Below, piece after piece: positions 7,849 to 17,935 of a DNA stretch of 44,751 bases. Made by a program: the position numbers and the translations under genes. The stretch comes from Candidatus Bathycorpusculum sp. GTDB taxonomy: Archaea; Thermoproteota; Bathyarchaeia; Bathyarchaeales; Bathycorpusculaceae. Numbering within the stretch: the first letter of the stretch is position 1; each line of letters opens with the position of its first letter. The DNA lies in assembly GCA_009778385.1 (NCBI GenBank), contig WRJX01000095.1:1-44751 (forward strand), in the 5' to 3' direction. The notes below the pieces were generated by a model. The model made no database searches. It saw nothing but the letters and a program-made list of their open reading frames with translations, and had not been told where the DNA came from.

Positions 7849-8772
7849 TCATGAATCAAGTTTTATAACAAAATCCTCGATATCTTCAATGTATCTCAAA
7901 TTCAAGACAGCTCTTGTGTTTTGTTTGGTAACGTAATTTTTAAGCATCCAAAAAACGTGTTCCCGTACTTCTTGGGATGAACCGCGATTTTCATACGTGC
8001 GATATAGTTCGATGAAGCGTAGAATTTGTTTTTTTATTTCGGCGTTAACGATTTGTGCTTTTTCAGGGTCAAAAATCCAAGGACAATGCATCGCACCCCT
8101 GCCAATCATGACAAAGTCGCAACCAGTTCTGCTTAAAAGATCAAAACCTTGCAGGTAGTTTGTAACATCACCGTTAGCCATAATGGGTATAGTAAGTTTT
8201 TCCTTAACCTGTTTCATTATAGTCCAGTTAACTTTTTTTGCAAGCTTTTGTTGAGCAGTCCTTCCGTGAATGCAAATTGCTGCCGCTCCAGCATTTTCCA
8301 AACTTTTAGCAACATTAACAGCGATTATTTTTTGAGCATCTATACCTATACGCATTTTTACTGTGACGGGTTTAGATGTTGCTTGAACCATTTTTCTTAC
8401 AATTTTTTCCAGCAAAGAAGGATTAGATAGAAGAAAAGCACCGTATCCTTGCGCTAAAATTTCTTTTTCGCTACAACCAACGTTAAAATCGATAAGGTCA
8501 GCAAATTCTTCAACCAGTTTTATGCTTTTTAGGATAGATTCTTCATTGTCACCAATTAACTGTACACTTACAGGTCTTTCATGCTCAGTTATGTTAAGAA
8601 GGTCTTTGACTTCACGCCTACTTTTATTTTTGACAAGCGCCGCATCAAACATTTGGGTGTAGACCAAACCTGCTTTGTTTTCTTTACATAGCATTCGAAA
8701 AGCAGTACAATTGACTGCCGCCATTGGGGCAAGAACAAATTGACTTGAAATGTCGATGTTTCCTATTTTCAT
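7849..8772 (-). CDS. dus: tRNA-dihydrouridine synthase
   Basis: A 307-residue FMN-dependent TIM-barrel enzyme that reduces uridine to dihydrouridine in the D-loop of tRNA. The N-terminus reads FVLAPMAAVNCTAFRML (the flavin-binding start). DFNVGCSEKEI near residue 96 carries the catalytic Cys100, with Ser in place of the usual Pro after it. VKMRIG and CIHGRTAQQ, and then IPIMANGDV and MIGRGAMHCPWIF, complete the family signature. The C-terminal helical RNA-binding part is present and the length is normal. It stands alone; ATG at 8772 follows AATTAAAG. Confidence 0.93.
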   Translation of the reverse strand: MKIGNIDISSQFVLAPMAAVNCTAFRMLCKENKAGLVYTQMFDAALVKNKSRREVKDLLNITEHERPVSVQLIGDNEESILKSIKLVEEFADLIDFNVGCSEKEILAQGYGAFLLSNPSLLEKIVRKMVQATSKPVTVKMRIGIDAQKIIAVNVAKSLENAGAAAICIHGRTAQQKLAKKVNWTIMKQVKEKLTIPIMANGDVTNYLQGFDLLSRTGCDFVMIGRGAMHCPWIFDPEKAQIVNAEIKKQILRFIELYRTYENRGSSQEVREHVFWMLKNYVTKQNTRAVLNLRYIEDIEDFVIKLDS

Positions 8773-9528
8773 CTTTAATTCTTCTTCCTATTGGCGCGTT
8801 CTGCTTGGCAGGTTTCAATAACCAAACCGTTTGTAGATAGTCAACTACAATTTCTTAGTTATTGTTTAAATGCACATTTTTAATCTTATGTTTAAAAAAC
8901 TAGCTAAATCAAAGGATACCAACCAAAAATGTGACAACTTTTAAACAGCTTAACCAAAAGGCAATCTGGGCTTAATTAGCTAAAAATCCAGAAGAAAACT
9001 ACAACAGGATACTTTGGAACTTTAGAAATATGCAGACAACTCTATTAAAGAGTAAAAAATGATAAAACTATGTAGTAACGGTTTTAGAAATTTTAGTATT
9101 CGTAAAATGACTTTACGGAAAAACATGTTGACAATTATCAGATTAGCCCTACAAAAAAGAGGATTTCTGATATTACGGTACTATGCTACCACTAAAAGCC
9201 ATCATGAGTTGTGACTGCATGGTACCTATAACAAGTGCTTCTATAGGAAACATAGGGTGTTCAAAATGGGTTTATTTGCAGGTTTAAGTGAATGACAGTG
9301 CAAGATTTGCTGTTTCAAGACATATCTAAAGCGTGTTATCGGTTTATTGCTAAATTCTAAGAGGATGTTGTGTTGATTGAATTTATTTTCAAAAGGATGT
9401 CACTCTAGTGTTATTAACTCGCTTAGCAGCATCTGAAAATGAACGTTGTGACTAACTTTGTGTAGTCCTTAGTCAACAAATGTGATTTTGTCTATTCACT
9501 TTGAATCAAGAGAAAGGGAATAGTATAA
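8773..9528. other. Long gene-free region between dus and htrA
   Basis: About 750 bases, AT-rich, with stops in all frames. The left end must hold the dus promoter and the right end the htrA promoter. A short translatable stretch near 8980 (NPEENYNRILWNF) has no start and no recognisable relative. I see no RNA gene or clear repeat. Confidence 0.4.
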
Positions 9529-10455
9529 ATGAATACAATGGTAAACCCACTTGAGGTTTTAAAAACAATCTCTGATGCAACCAGTATGCTGATAAATAAA
9601 ACAGCTAAAGCGGTTGTCAGCGTTAGAGCACAAATGTCTAGAGGCACAGGCGTTGTTGTTTCAAAAGACGGCTATATTGTAACTTGTAACCATGTTTTGT
9701 CTGGATGTAGCAGTGTAAAGGTTGGTCAGGGCGAAAAAAGTTTTATCGCTAAAATCGTCGGCACAGATCCGTACAGTGATATTGCGCTTCTCAAAGCAGA
9801 TGGTGAATGGACACCAATTGAGATGGGTGATTCAGAAAAACTCAGTGTAGGTCAATATGTCTTTGCATTGGCTAATCCATTTAATCGGCAGCAACCTACT
9901 GCGACCACTGGAATTGTAACCAATACAAACAGTACCATTCGTGGCTGGCGTGCAACACAACTAGAAAACGTCATAGCCACTGACGCGCAGCTTAATCCGG
10001 GTTTCAGTGGAGGACCACTCATTGATGTTGACGGCAAAGTCATCGGTATAAACACTGCATATGTTTGGCAAAGAGGTATAGCAATTCCAATTAACAAGGT
10101 CAAAACCATCGCGGACCGCCTAATAACGGGTAAAACACAACAACGCGCATATCTTGGAATAATCGCCAACACAGTAACTATCCCAGCAGAAATCGCCGAG
10201 CAAGCAGGATTAGAGCAGGAAACAGGCGTTATGATATTTAACGTTGAAACAGACTCACCAGCCCGTAAAGCCGGATTAACCATGGGTGACGTGCTTATAA
10301 AATTCAACGGCAAACCAGTCACTGATTTCTACGACTTGCCACGATTACTATCAGAAGATGTAATTGACAAAGAAGTTAATCTAACCATTATACGCCGAGA
10401 AAAACTCCTCAAAGGAACAATCACCCCAACAACACATAGAGGCAGAGAGGATTGA
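9529..10455 (+). CDS. HtrA/DegP-type serine protease with PDZ domain, cytosolic
   Basis: A 308-residue trypsin-like protease. The catalytic triad is visible as His55 in TCNHVL, Asp84 in YSDIALLK and Ser160 in NPGFSGGPL. One PDZ domain (residues ~205-300, with YLGI and SPARKAGLTMGDVLIKFNG) binds peptide ends. There is no signal peptide or membrane helix, so unlike bacterial DegP it should act inside the cell, presumably on misfolded proteins. AAGGGAA precedes ATG 9529; an ATG three codons later is a weaker alternative. It appears monocistronic. Confidence 0.93.
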   Translation: MNTMVNPLEVLKTISDATSMLINKTAKAVVSVRAQMSRGTGVVVSKDGYIVTCNHVLSGCSSVKVGQGEKSFIAKIVGTDPYSDIALLKADGEWTPIEMGDSEKLSVGQYVFALANPFNRQQPTATTGIVTNTNSTIRGWRATQLENVIATDAQLNPGFSGGPLIDVDGKVIGINTAYVWQRGIAIPINKVKTIADRLITGKTQQRAYLGIIANTVTIPAEIAEQAGLEQETGVMIFNVETDSPARKAGLTMGDVLIKFNGKPVTDFYDLPRLLSEDVIDKEVNLTIIRREKLLKGTITPTTHRGRED

Positions 10456-10698
10456 GCAGAACATTAGAACTTGAACCACCAGAACACCTACCAGCACCAC
10501 CACTACGACGAAGCCCAACTGTAACAATACAGCTTTTTAACAGCCTACCAGTAAATGGTCATAGCAACAGACCATCACTACGGCTTTTCATCAGAAACGA
10601 CTGGAACTAAACCATCCAGTTCACATTTTTTCTAACCTTAAACAGCACAACTTAATTAATGGCATAAAGTAAAAGGTAAAAAGATAAAAAAATAACTG

Positions 10699-11721
10699 TT
10701 AAGCTGTTTTTACTGCTTCAACCGTTCGTTTTAAAACCAAAGCAGCCGCGTCTTGGCTGGGCCAACTGCCTAACCCACAATCGGGGCCTGTAAAGGTCAA
10801 GAGTTCACCGTATTTTTCTTTAGCATAAAGGTAACGTTTACGAATAATTTCAACTGGTTCAACAAGTTGCTCATCAGTTGGTTTTTCAAAGCCTTTATCA
10901 TAAACTTCAGCCCAAATCGCATCAATATCCGTGCGAGCAACACCTACGCGGATCTGCTTGTCTGCCTCTTCAAGCATACTTTTTGATACATCATTAATGT
11001 TTCTTGGAGATGCAGCGTACTCAAAAGACAACACATCTATCCCCTTTACGTTAAGCAGATTACGAATTCCACTGGTAAAGTGCAAGTGTATCTGCCGTGT
11101 TGGACCATGAAAATTATAGGCTTTCTGTAACGTTTCTATGACTAGTTCTGGCGTAGCAGTCAAGTTTGTATGACCAAAACTGGGTTCATCAATCGAAATT
11201 ACCCGTGTTTCAATATATTTATTGTTTAGGATGGCGTTTTTGGCAAAACGATTTATTGTTTCTGCAAATCCATCTAACACGTCGGGGTAAGCTACAGCAC
11301 CAACCTCATGCAGGTACTGCTCAAGAGGGCCAAAAATGCAGACACGTAACAGGATTTTTTTGCCAAATTCTTCAGTTAATTCTTTAGCATACTGATTAAG
11401 TACATAGACTTCAGGCAACACTGCCGTATCGGACTCTACAACAAACGATCCATTCACCATCGCTTCATGGACAGCATCCCCGATTTGTCTTAAACCGTCA
11501 AACTGCTGTGGAAAATTGACAACATCTAAACCACACGCCAATTTTTTCCGAAAGGAATCCACAACCACTTGACAAAAATTTTTCTGTATAAATTCGTCAA
11601 TGGTGGGGTCTTGTTTGTTTATGATAGCTTCTCTGGTCTTCAGGTAAGCTTGCGCGAATGTTTCCCTGCTAATGCCTTTAGGTAATGGAAAACTACCAAT
11701 ATCATCAATTAAGGGATGCAT
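10699..11721 (-). CDS. Core-type cobalamin-independent methionine synthase (MetE C-terminal domain family)
   Basis: A 340-residue barrel corresponding to the C-terminal half of MetE only, as usual in archaea. Visible motifs are DDIGSFPLP at the start, VISIDEPSFG, RQIHLHFTSG, SFEYAASPRN and TFTGPDCGLGSWPS near the end. The last Cys and the Glu of SFEYA are expected zinc ligands. By eye, the usual His-x-Cys pair reads His-Leu-His here. Characterised core MetE enzymes take methyl groups from methyl-corrinoid proteins rather than folates, which fits the corrinoid salvage locus downstream, but that donor is inferred. ATG 11721 gives the family N-terminus; an upstream GTG at 11769 would add 16 unlikely residues. 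Confidence 0.82.
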   Translation of the reverse strand: MHPLIDDIGSFPLPKGISRETFAQAYLKTREAIINKQDPTIDEFIQKNFCQVVVDSFRKKLACGLDVVNFPQQFDGLRQIGDAVHEAMVNGSFVVESDTAVLPEVYVLNQYAKELTEEFGKKILLRVCIFGPLEQYLHEVGAVAYPDVLDGFAETINRFAKNAILNNKYIETRVISIDEPSFGHTNLTATPELVIETLQKAYNFHGPTRQIHLHFTSGIRNLLNVKGIDVLSFEYAASPRNINDVSKSMLEEADKQIRVGVARTDIDAIWAEVYDKGFEKPTDEQLVEPVEIIRKRYLYAKEKYGELLTFTGPDCGLGSWPSQDAAALVLKRTVEAVKTA

Positions 11722-11856
11722 AAATGAAAAAATGTCTGGATTTCTATTAAAGGTAATGCAACAACCCACAAGAGCAAAAATATAACTTGCCCAGCGGCAG
11801 AGAACCTAACATTTATATCATCAACAATAAGCAGCTATCTGTGAAGTGAACATAAA

Positions 11857-12024
11857 ATGAAAGAATGGATTAACATACAGGTTGGACATCATAGTAACGT
11901 AGGTCCAACAATTATGAATTATGAGCAACAGGGTTGGCATCTTTTCTCTTACACCACCGCAGGCATGGGTGGCGCTTGGAATTACACCGTAAACCATTAT
12001 CTGCTTTTTTTCAAGGGCGAGTAA
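11857..12024 (+). CDS. Small DUF4177-like protein, 55 aa
   Basis: ATG 11857 opens a 55-codon frame beginning MKEWINIQVG. It continues MNYEQQGWHLFSYTT and ends in a hydrophobic strand HYLLFFKGE. A Trp/Val strand, then L/Y-x(2)-Q/E-G-W-x-L, then a terminal strand ending FK is the DUF4177 pattern; function unknown. It lies divergently from the methionine synthase. The composition looks coding. The opposite strand is also open but its product has no family features. Confidence 0.55.
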   Translation: MKEWINIQVGHHSNVGPTIMNYEQQGWHLFSYTTAGMGGAWNYTVNHYLLFFKGE

Positions 12025-12320
12025 ATCCAACCCAATTTTTAGCTTAAAAACATCAATAGAATCTGCCTCACAGGTTTCTACTGTCTATTTAATGTAAAAT
12101 ATCCACAAATGGATTGGTAAACTTGTAGAACCATTTTGATACTAGTTTACAAATAGCAATGTCAGTATCATTTTTTCTGAAATAACACTATCGCCAGACG
12201 GTTTATTGCAATAGCTACATTTCAAGGGTTGCTATCGCTAATGAGGTACTCTTTAATGCTAACTTAATTTTTCAGTAATAGTAGAGCCATGATCGGCTAG
12301 CAAATATTCAGTTTTGGAGA

Positions 12321-13013
12321 TTATGCAGGTGGTAAGTAGTTTGAGTTGTTGCCAAAGTATGCGGTTGTATGCTTTGCAGCCTTAGATGACTGATAGAGTT
12401 TACTAATGTTGTTCATTAACTGGTAAGCAGCTTTCAAGGCTAAGTTTAGATTGTTGTTTGTTATGAATTTAGCTTCAATGTTTAAAGCTGTACCTTGTAT
12501 GTCTGCAGCAATTTGAATTCCACCATCATCAGTTACCCACTTGAGAATTACACCTCTGCTATTTTCTGACATGCCAAACCAACGCAGTAAACCAAACCAG
12601 CGGCCTTTCAAGTCATCTATGACCTGCTGGGTCATCAAGTCTGAAGGTAAAAATGTTTGCAAAAGCGTTGAAGTATGTTCTTCTTTGGATACACTATTGA
12701 GTTTAAGTTTAGTGATTTTAGGTGTTACAATGTAGCCTTTAGAGCTTTTTTTGATTATACCCTCATCTTCAAGACGTAAAAGAATACGTGATAAAGTTTC
12801 AGGGTGTATACCACATCGTCGCTTCAAACCATCAAAAGTAAACAATACCAAATCTTCTTTTTCAATGAGCGAAAGTACATCAGTATCCCGTTCATTGAAA
12901 GAATAAACTGTATGCAGAAATTGCCAATCAACATTTGAGATTGGTATCATATAATTATTTAGTTGGTCGTTATGAGACTTTTGAATGTTTCCCAATGAAT
13001 CTACATTTATCAT
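12321..13013 (-). CDS. Winged-helix transcriptional regulator, unassigned
   Basis: A 230-residue protein. Residues ~55-97 form a clear winged helix: LFTFDGLKRRCGIHPETLSR is the helix-turn-helix, followed by ILLRLEDEGIIKKSSKGYIV as recognition helix end and wing. The C-terminal ~120 residues contain LKGRWFGLLRWFG and LNIEAKFITNNNLNLALKAA and match no domain I recognise; they may bind a ligand or dimerise. It lies on the same strand downstream of phoU after a 378-base gap, so a link to phosphate control is possible but unproven. Confidence 0.7.
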   Translation of the reverse strand: MINVDSLGNIQKSHNDQLNNYMIPISNVDWQFLHTVYSFNERDTDVLSLIEKEDLVLFTFDGLKRRCGIHPETLSRILLRLEDEGIIKKSSKGYIVTPKITKLKLNSVSKEEHTSTLLQTFLPSDLMTQQVIDDLKGRWFGLLRWFGMSENSRGVILKWVTDDGGIQIAADIQGTALNIEAKFITNNNLNLALKAAYQLMNNISKLYQSSKAAKHTTAYFGNNSNYLPPA

Positions 13014-13391
13014 GTTTTAAATTCAAGATTACGACAGGTGAGAATGAAAAAAATTGGCACTTTTACGGCAAATAATCAGTCTGAACAGTAGCGTTAAAGA
13101 ACCAAAATCTGACCAAATAAACATTAGTTAACATACAATGTCTAACGGTAGAACCCTTATAGTCAATTTTTTGAGAAACAACAGGGTAATTATTACTTCG
13201 CTTACAATGAAATATCGATAAGACAAAAGACAAAAATTTGAAGCCCTATTTACCATAATCAAAAGATCAAAGACAGCAAGTTGGCGATACTGAAAAAACA
13301 GTGAATCGTTAAACTGTCATATTAGTTTTGAAAAAATCCAGAAAATGGAATCAGTTATTTGAGATCCATTTTTAGCCAAACTAAAAAGAAA
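13014..13391. other. Intergenic region between phoU and the regulator
   Basis: AT-rich DNA with no open frame of note. It carries the promoter of the regulator gene (read leftwards) and the 3' end of the pst operon transcript. No hairpin or repeat stands out. Confidence 0.4.
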
Positions 13392-14036
13392 CTATCGTAG
13401 TCTGGTTTTTTCACCAGTTACGATGTAAAGGATTGATTCACAAACATACACTGCGTGGTCAGCTATACGCTCAAGATATCGCGTCATTAGTGCACTAGAA
13501 ATTACGCATTTGTTGCTGATTTGCTCTTCATCAAGTAACTTTTTCAGATGGCTTAGATACATTTGGTCTACTTCCCGTTCCGTTTCTGATATAGTTCTAG
13601 CTAAGTCAATATCATGTTTACGTAGGGCGTCAATACTGATTTTTACCATTCGAAGAACCTTTTCACTCATTTCTTCAATGAATAATCTTATGTCCGAGCT
13701 ACATTCTTTTACTCCGTTTAGTCGGTCGTTGATATATGAAATGTCAAGGGCATATCGACCATAACGTGCAAAATCATAGCCAATTTTCATGTAGGATTTG
13801 ATGGCACGCAAATCTGAAGCGACTGGTTGGAAGCGAGTAATAAGTTCGAATGCGCGATCTTCAACTTTGTCAGCCATAAGCATAAGCCGGTCAGACATGT
13901 CTCGGACTTGATCTTGAACGGTTAAACCGTCAATATATGCTTTGATTGAAATGGAAAGAGTTTGATAGGTTAATTCACCCATTTTAATTAGCAATACTGA
14001 TTGGTCTTCTAATACTATATCAATAAGTCTGTTCAA
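13392..14036 (-). CDS. phoU: PhoU phosphate-uptake regulator
   Basis: A 214-residue all-helical protein with two PhoU repeats (DQVRDMSDRLMLMADKVEDR, and later EVDQMYLSHLKKL with TRYLERIADHAVYVCESILY). The E-R-x-A-D-H-A motif is typical. In bacteria PhoU restrains the Pst transporter and the phosphate sensor kinase; here it ends the pst operon, 20 bases after pstB. A second PhoU with a DNA-binding domain lies divergently at the other end, which suggests separate jobs: transporter control here and transcription control there. Confidence 0.92.
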   Translation of the reverse strand: MNRLIDIVLEDQSVLLIKMGELTYQTLSISIKAYIDGLTVQDQVRDMSDRLMLMADKVEDRAFELITRFQPVASDLRAIKSYMKIGYDFARYGRYALDISYINDRLNGVKECSSDIRLFIEEMSEKVLRMVKISIDALRKHDIDLARTISETEREVDQMYLSHLKKLLDEEQISNKCVISSALMTRYLERIADHAVYVCESILYIVTGEKTRLR

Positions 14037-14056
14037 TTTCTTTTCGCTCCTCTTTT

Positions 14057-14881
14057 TTAACCGAATTCTCCTGTGATGTATTTCTCTGTTAATTTATTCT
14101 TGGGATTTTCAAAAATTTGTCTTGTTTCACCAACCTCTATAAGTTCACCCAAATACATAAAGGCAGTATAATCAGAAACACGTGACGCCTGTTGCATGTT
14201 ATGAGTAACTATAACAACTGCGTAATCCTGTTTGAGCTCTGTCACCAGCTTCTCAATTTTTGCTGTAGCAATAGGGTCAAGAGCTGAACATGGTTCATCC
14301 ATCAATATCACTTCAGGTTGCAAAGCTATTGCACGTGCAATACAAAGTCGTTGTTGTTGACCACCGGAGATGCTAGTACCAGGTTTTTTAAGATCCTCTT
14401 TAACTTCCTCCCAAAGTGTAGCTCGCTCAAGACTATGTCTTACAATTTCATCAAGGTTTTTATCCTTCTTTACACCAGTTAATTTTAAGCCAGCAGCAAC
14501 ATTATCGTAAATACTCATTGTTGGAAACGGATTTGGTTTCTGGAAAACCATGCCGACACGTCTTCTGATTTGCACTGGATCAATTTGACGACTGTAAATA
14601 TTCTCGCCGTCTAGCAGTATTTGACCAGCCATTTTAGCGTTGGGTACTAGTTCGTGCATACGGTTGAAACATCGTAAAAATGTGGATTTGCCGCACCCTG
14701 ATGGTCCAATTATGGCAGTTACAGTATTGGGTTTCACAGTTAAGTTCACTGATTTTAGAACTTGTTTTTGACCAAACCAGACGTCAACGTTGATTGCTTG
14801 CATTTTGGCTGCAGCATCTATTATGGGTGGATACTGGTTTGGTATTGTCTTGGAAATGTTTTGTTCTTGTGTTGTCATCAT
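14057..14881 (-). CDS. pstB: Phosphate ABC transporter ATP-binding protein PstB
   Basis: A 274-residue ATPase that powers phosphate import through PstC/PstA. Walker A is GPSGCGKST (residues 59-67), the signature is [16 protein letters not shown], Walker B is [13 protein letters not shown], and the switch His is in [10 protein letters not shown]. The family trait [17 protein letters not shown] is present. Its start overlaps the pstA stop by four bases (ATGA), so translation is coupled. Confidence 0.96.
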   Translation of the reverse strand: MMTTQEQNISKTIPNQYPPIIDAAAKMQAINVDVWFGQKQVLKSVNLTVKPNTVTAIIGPSGCGKSTFLRCFNRMHELVPNAKMAGQILLDGENIYSRQIDPVQIRRRVGMVFQKPNPFPTMSIYDNVAAGLKLTGVKKDKNLDEIVRHSLERATLWEEVKEDLKKPGTSISGGQQQRLCIARAIALQPEVILMDEPCSALDPIATAKIEKLVTELKQDYAVVIVTHNMQQASRVSDYTAFMYLGELIEVGETRQIFENPKNKLTEKYITGEFG

Positions 14882-15705
14882 GTTTTCATTCTACTCCTGC
14901 TGGCTAATCTGACAGCAACGTTAATTATTAACACCATTAAGATTAGAATCAAAGCAGCACCCCAAGCTTTAGCCTGTAAGTCAGGATAAGGCTGAAGTGA
15001 GTCTCGCCATATTTCCAAGGGCAACGCTGCCATTGGTTGGTTAAACCCTTGGAAAAAGTAACGGCTCCCAAGAATCGTCATGATCAGTGGTGCTGTTTCG
15101 CCAGCGATTCTGGCTACAGCTAAAAGTACACCTGTTACAAGACCGTTTTTAGCTGCTGGAAGTACCACACTTAGGGTTGTGCGCCAGTTATGTGCACCTA
15201 ACGCTAGTGAGGCTTCGCGTAGGTTATTTGGCACAAGTTTTAGGGATTCTTCGGTTGTTCTTGTGACTATAGGTATTAGGATGAAGGCTAACGCAATAGC
15301 ACCTGCAATTGCTGAGAAAGCCCCAAGTGCAAGAACTATTATGCCGTATGCCGTAATGCCGACTATAATTGAGGGGAACTGTGTTAGGATGTTATTGATT
15401 GTCCGTAAGCTTTGGGCATATCGGTTGTTTCCAAACTCGGAAAGATACACACCTGATAAAACACCAATAGGGATACCAATGATGCTTGTCAGCCCAATTA
15501 GTATTAGCGTTCCTTGTATGGCTTGACCTATACCACCTTTAGCAGCAGGTGCGGTGAGGAAGTTTAGGCTTAATTGTGGTGCACCTCGGATAACAACTTC
15601 AAACAGTATGCTAACTAACGGTATTACAGCAACTACAACGCAGAGAGCACATATAATAAAGAAGAGTCGGTTTTTGAATTTTCGAAAACCATAACGGTTC
15701 ATCAT
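14878..15705 (-). CDS. pstA: Phosphate ABC transporter permease PstA
   Basis: A 275-residue inner-membrane permease with six predicted helices. The cytoplasmic coupling loop reads [20 protein letters not shown], the EAA-type contact with Pst[25 protein letters not shown] is one of the helices. It overlaps pstB (downstream) and pstC (upstream) by four bases each. Confidence 0.95.
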   Translation of the reverse strand: MMNRYGFRKFKNRLFFIICALCVVVAVIPLVSILFEVVIRGAPQLSLNFLTAPAAKGGIGQAIQGTLILIGLTSIIGIPIGVLSGVYLSEFGNNRYAQSLRTINNILTQFPSIIVGITAYGIIVLALGAFSAIAGAIALAFILIPIVTRTTEESLKLVPNNLREASLALGAHNWRTTLSVVLPAAKNGLVTGVLLAVARIAGETAPLIMTILGSRYFFQGFNQPMAALPLEIWRDSLQPYPDLQAKAWGAALILILMVLIINVAVRLASRSRMKT

Positions 15706-16694
15706 TCAACTGCACCTCCTTTGACTTTGAACACACGTGTCATAACCAAGTGTGCTCCAACGTTAATCAACAAACTTATAAACAGTAAAGTTAAGCCCGC
15801 ACCAATGTAGGCCGAACTTGCAAGAGAACCTCTTGGGGCTTCCATAAAACCGTTAGCAATTAAAGATGCCAAGGTTTGACTGGAGCTAAATAATGAGGTG
15901 GGCATTGCTGCTGGGCCTATGGCGTTACCAATAAGCATTGTAACTGCCATTGTTTCACCAACCGCTCGACCTAAACCAAGAATTATTGCCCCAAAGATAC
16001 CTGACCGTCCATAACTTAGAACCCAGTGTTGAATTACTTCCCACTTTGTTGCGCCAATGCTGTATGCTCCTTCACGAATAGAATTAGGTACTGCACTTAG
16101 TACTTCTTTTGAAATTGAAGCAATTGTAGGAATAATCATAATTGCCAGAATAGCCCCAGCTGTAAAAATGTTTAAGCCTTTAAGTGAACTACTAAAGAAA
16201 GGAATCCATCCAAGATATGTTGATACAGGGGTTTCTATGTAGTTTAACATCCAAAAACGGAAAACAAAGAGGCCCCAAAGTCCATAAATTACACTTGGAA
16301 CAGCTGCAAGCAACTCTACAAGGTAACTTATAGGTAGACGTAATGAACGGGGCGCCATTTCTACTAGAAAAATAGCTATGCCAAGACTTAATGGTACTCC
16401 AATTAACAACGCTATTCCTGAAGTTGCAAGAGTACCTAAAACATATGGCAATATACTAAAAGCTTCTTTACCTGCAATAGGATTCCATTGTTGCCCAAAA
16501 AAGAAACTTAGACCAAACTCTCGCAGAACAGGTACTGAACCTTCTGCTAAAGTATAACCTATTATAAGTAGAATTACTAATGCTGAAGCCGCAACTACTG
16601 CGGCAAGAATTTTAAAGATATTATCTCCTGTTAGTTTGAATTTTTTTGTTTTTGAAAAAAGTTGTTGGGTGTTGGACAGTCTCACTTCTTCCAC
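15702..16694 (-). CDS. pstC: Phosphate ABC transporter permease PstC
   Basis: A 330-residue permease with about six helices and an N-terminal cytosolic extension. The family segments LLAAVPSVIYGLWGLFVF and KEVLSAVPNSIREGAYSIGA (coupling loop) are clear, as is LGRAVGETMAVTMLIGN. It begins two bases after the pstS stop, and its 3' end overlaps pstA by four bases. It forms the membrane channel with PstA. Confidence 0.95.
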   Translation of the reverse strand: MEEVRLSNTQQLFSKTKKFKLTGDNIFKILAAVVAASALVILLIIGYTLAEGSVPVLREFGLSFFFGQQWNPIAGKEAFSILPYVLGTLATSGIALLIGVPLSLGIAIFLVEMAPRSLRLPISYLVELLAAVPSVIYGLWGLFVFRFWMLNYIETPVSTYLGWIPFFSSSLKGLNIFTAGAILAIMIIPTIASISKEVLSAVPNSIREGAYSIGATKWEVIQHWVLSYGRSGIFGAIILGLGRAVGETMAVTMLIGNAIGPAAMPTSLFSSSQTLASLIANGFMEAPRGSLASSAYIGAGLTLLFISLLINVGAHLVMTRVFKVKGGAVE

Positions 16695-16696
16695 CC

Positions 16697-17800
16697 TTAC
16701 GATGTTGGAAGTGTTTGCCCATCGAAGGTTATTGACTGAATAGTCGCTGCGTTAAGTGCCACAACATTAGACGGTAGTGGTGCATATTCTAAACTGTTAG
16801 CTAACTTTTGCCCGTCATGTATCATATACCAGAGGAACTGAACCAGTTCAGTTGCACGTTCCTTTGTCATTCCAGGAATAACGGTCAGCTCTTTGTAGAC
16901 CATGATGTAACTAAAGCCGACAATTGGGTACGCATCTGCATTGTTTGCATTAAGCAAGTTAACATTTGACCAGTCTGCATTTCCTGCGGGTAGACCTGAT
17001 GAAGCTACCACTTGTGCTGCTGCGGTTGTAGAACCAAGTGTTGGCATAACATAATTTCCTAAGGGATTCTTAATTGCTGCAACTGTCATATCAGTCTGTA
17101 AGGCGTATGCAAGTTCAACGTAACCGACTGAGTTTGCGGTGCTGCTAACAGTTGAAGCTACACCAGTATTGCCCTGTGAACCGACAGCATTAGCATCAGG
17201 CCAAGCTACTGATTTGCCTGAACCAATGTTGTTCTTCCATGATGAGCTTACCGCACTTAGATAGCTAGTGAAGATGAATGAAGTTCCTGAACTGTCACTA
17301 CGATGAACAGTGTTTATTGTCGCTGCTGGCAAGGTAACGCCGGGATTTAGACTTGTGATAGCAGGGTCATTCCACATGGTTATTTTACCTTCAAAAATGT
17401 CTGCTACAACTTGACCAGTTAATTTAAGTCCAGAAGAAACTCCTCCAATGTTATAAGCTACTGTTATTGCACCGATAGTTTCTGGAATGTGAAGTGTGTT
17501 TGGTGCCTTTTGTGCTTCAGATGCTGATAATGGTGCGTCAGAGGCTGCAAAGTCAACTGTTTTGTCTGTTAGTGCTGTGATTCCTGCACCACTGCCGCTT
17601 GGTTGATAGTTTATTTGCAGGTTAGGTTTAACGGTACTTTGATATTCAGTTATCATTCTGTCAAGAAATGGATAGGGAAAACTTGCGCCTGCACCGTTTA
17701 GTATAACTGTTTCTGTTGCGTTTGAGTAAGTATATGCTACAACTGCGCATACAAGTATGGCTATGGCAATTATTGCGACTATAGTATATTTAGTGTTCAT
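16697..17800 (-). CDS. pstS: Phosphate-binding protein PstS
   Basis: A 367-residue exported binding protein, first gene of the operon. A hydrophobic signal/anchor (YTIVAIIAIAILVCAVVAY) is followed by the phosphate-binding loops: NGAGASFPYPFLDRMI, YQPSGSGAGITAL, DFAASDAPLS and TVHRSDSSGTSFIF. These Ser/Gly/Arg/Asp residues clamp phosphate in the family. No lipobox cysteine is evident, so the N-terminal helix probably anchors it. AGGAG seven bases before ATG 17800 gives strong initiation. Confidence 0.95.
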   Translation of the reverse strand: MNTKYTIVAIIAIAILVCAVVAYTYSNATETVILNGAGASFPYPFLDRMITEYQSTVKPNLQINYQPSGSGAGITALTDKTVDFAASDAPLSASEAQKAPNTLHIPETIGAITVAYNIGGVSSGLKLTGQVVADIFEGKITMWNDPAITSLNPGVTLPAATINTVHRSDSSGTSFIFTSYLSAVSSSWKNNIGSGKSVAWPDANAVGSQGNTGVASTVSSTANSVGYVELAYALQTDMTVAAIKNPLGNYVMPTLGSTTAAAQVVASSGLPAGNADWSNVNLLNANNADAYPIVGFSYIMVYKELTVIPGMTKERATELVQFLWYMIHDGQKLANSLEYAPLPSNVVALNAATIQSITFDGQTLPTS

Positions 17801-17935
17801 GTTTTAACTCCTTTGTTTATGGTTTTACTAAAACAAGCTCAATAAGTTATATAGTAAATCTCCATAAAATTAATAGAATATATAGATATAGCTAATATAA
17901 TAACAAAACACAAAGAAGTAGCGTGGAATCAAGAA
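17801..17935. promoter_or_regulatory. Divergent pst/phoU2 promoter region
   Basis: This 135-base gap separates pstS (leftwards) from the DNA-binding PhoU (rightwards). For pstS, a TATA-like GTTATATAGT (17846-17855, read on the minus strand) sits about 45 bases before the start codon, with AGGAG near the start. For the rightward gene, GAATATATAG near 17877-17886 is a TATA candidate about 50 bases before its TTG. Overlapping promoters in one short gap make it the natural place for phosphate-responsive control by the divergent regulator. Confidence 0.6.

Noticed and set aside
10452-10610. 52-codon frame beginning TTG at the HtrA stop, Pro-rich (RTLELEPPEHLPAPPLRR)
   Set aside because: Tight overlap is suggestive, but the start is TTG without a ribosome binding site and the product shows no fold or family; likely chance.
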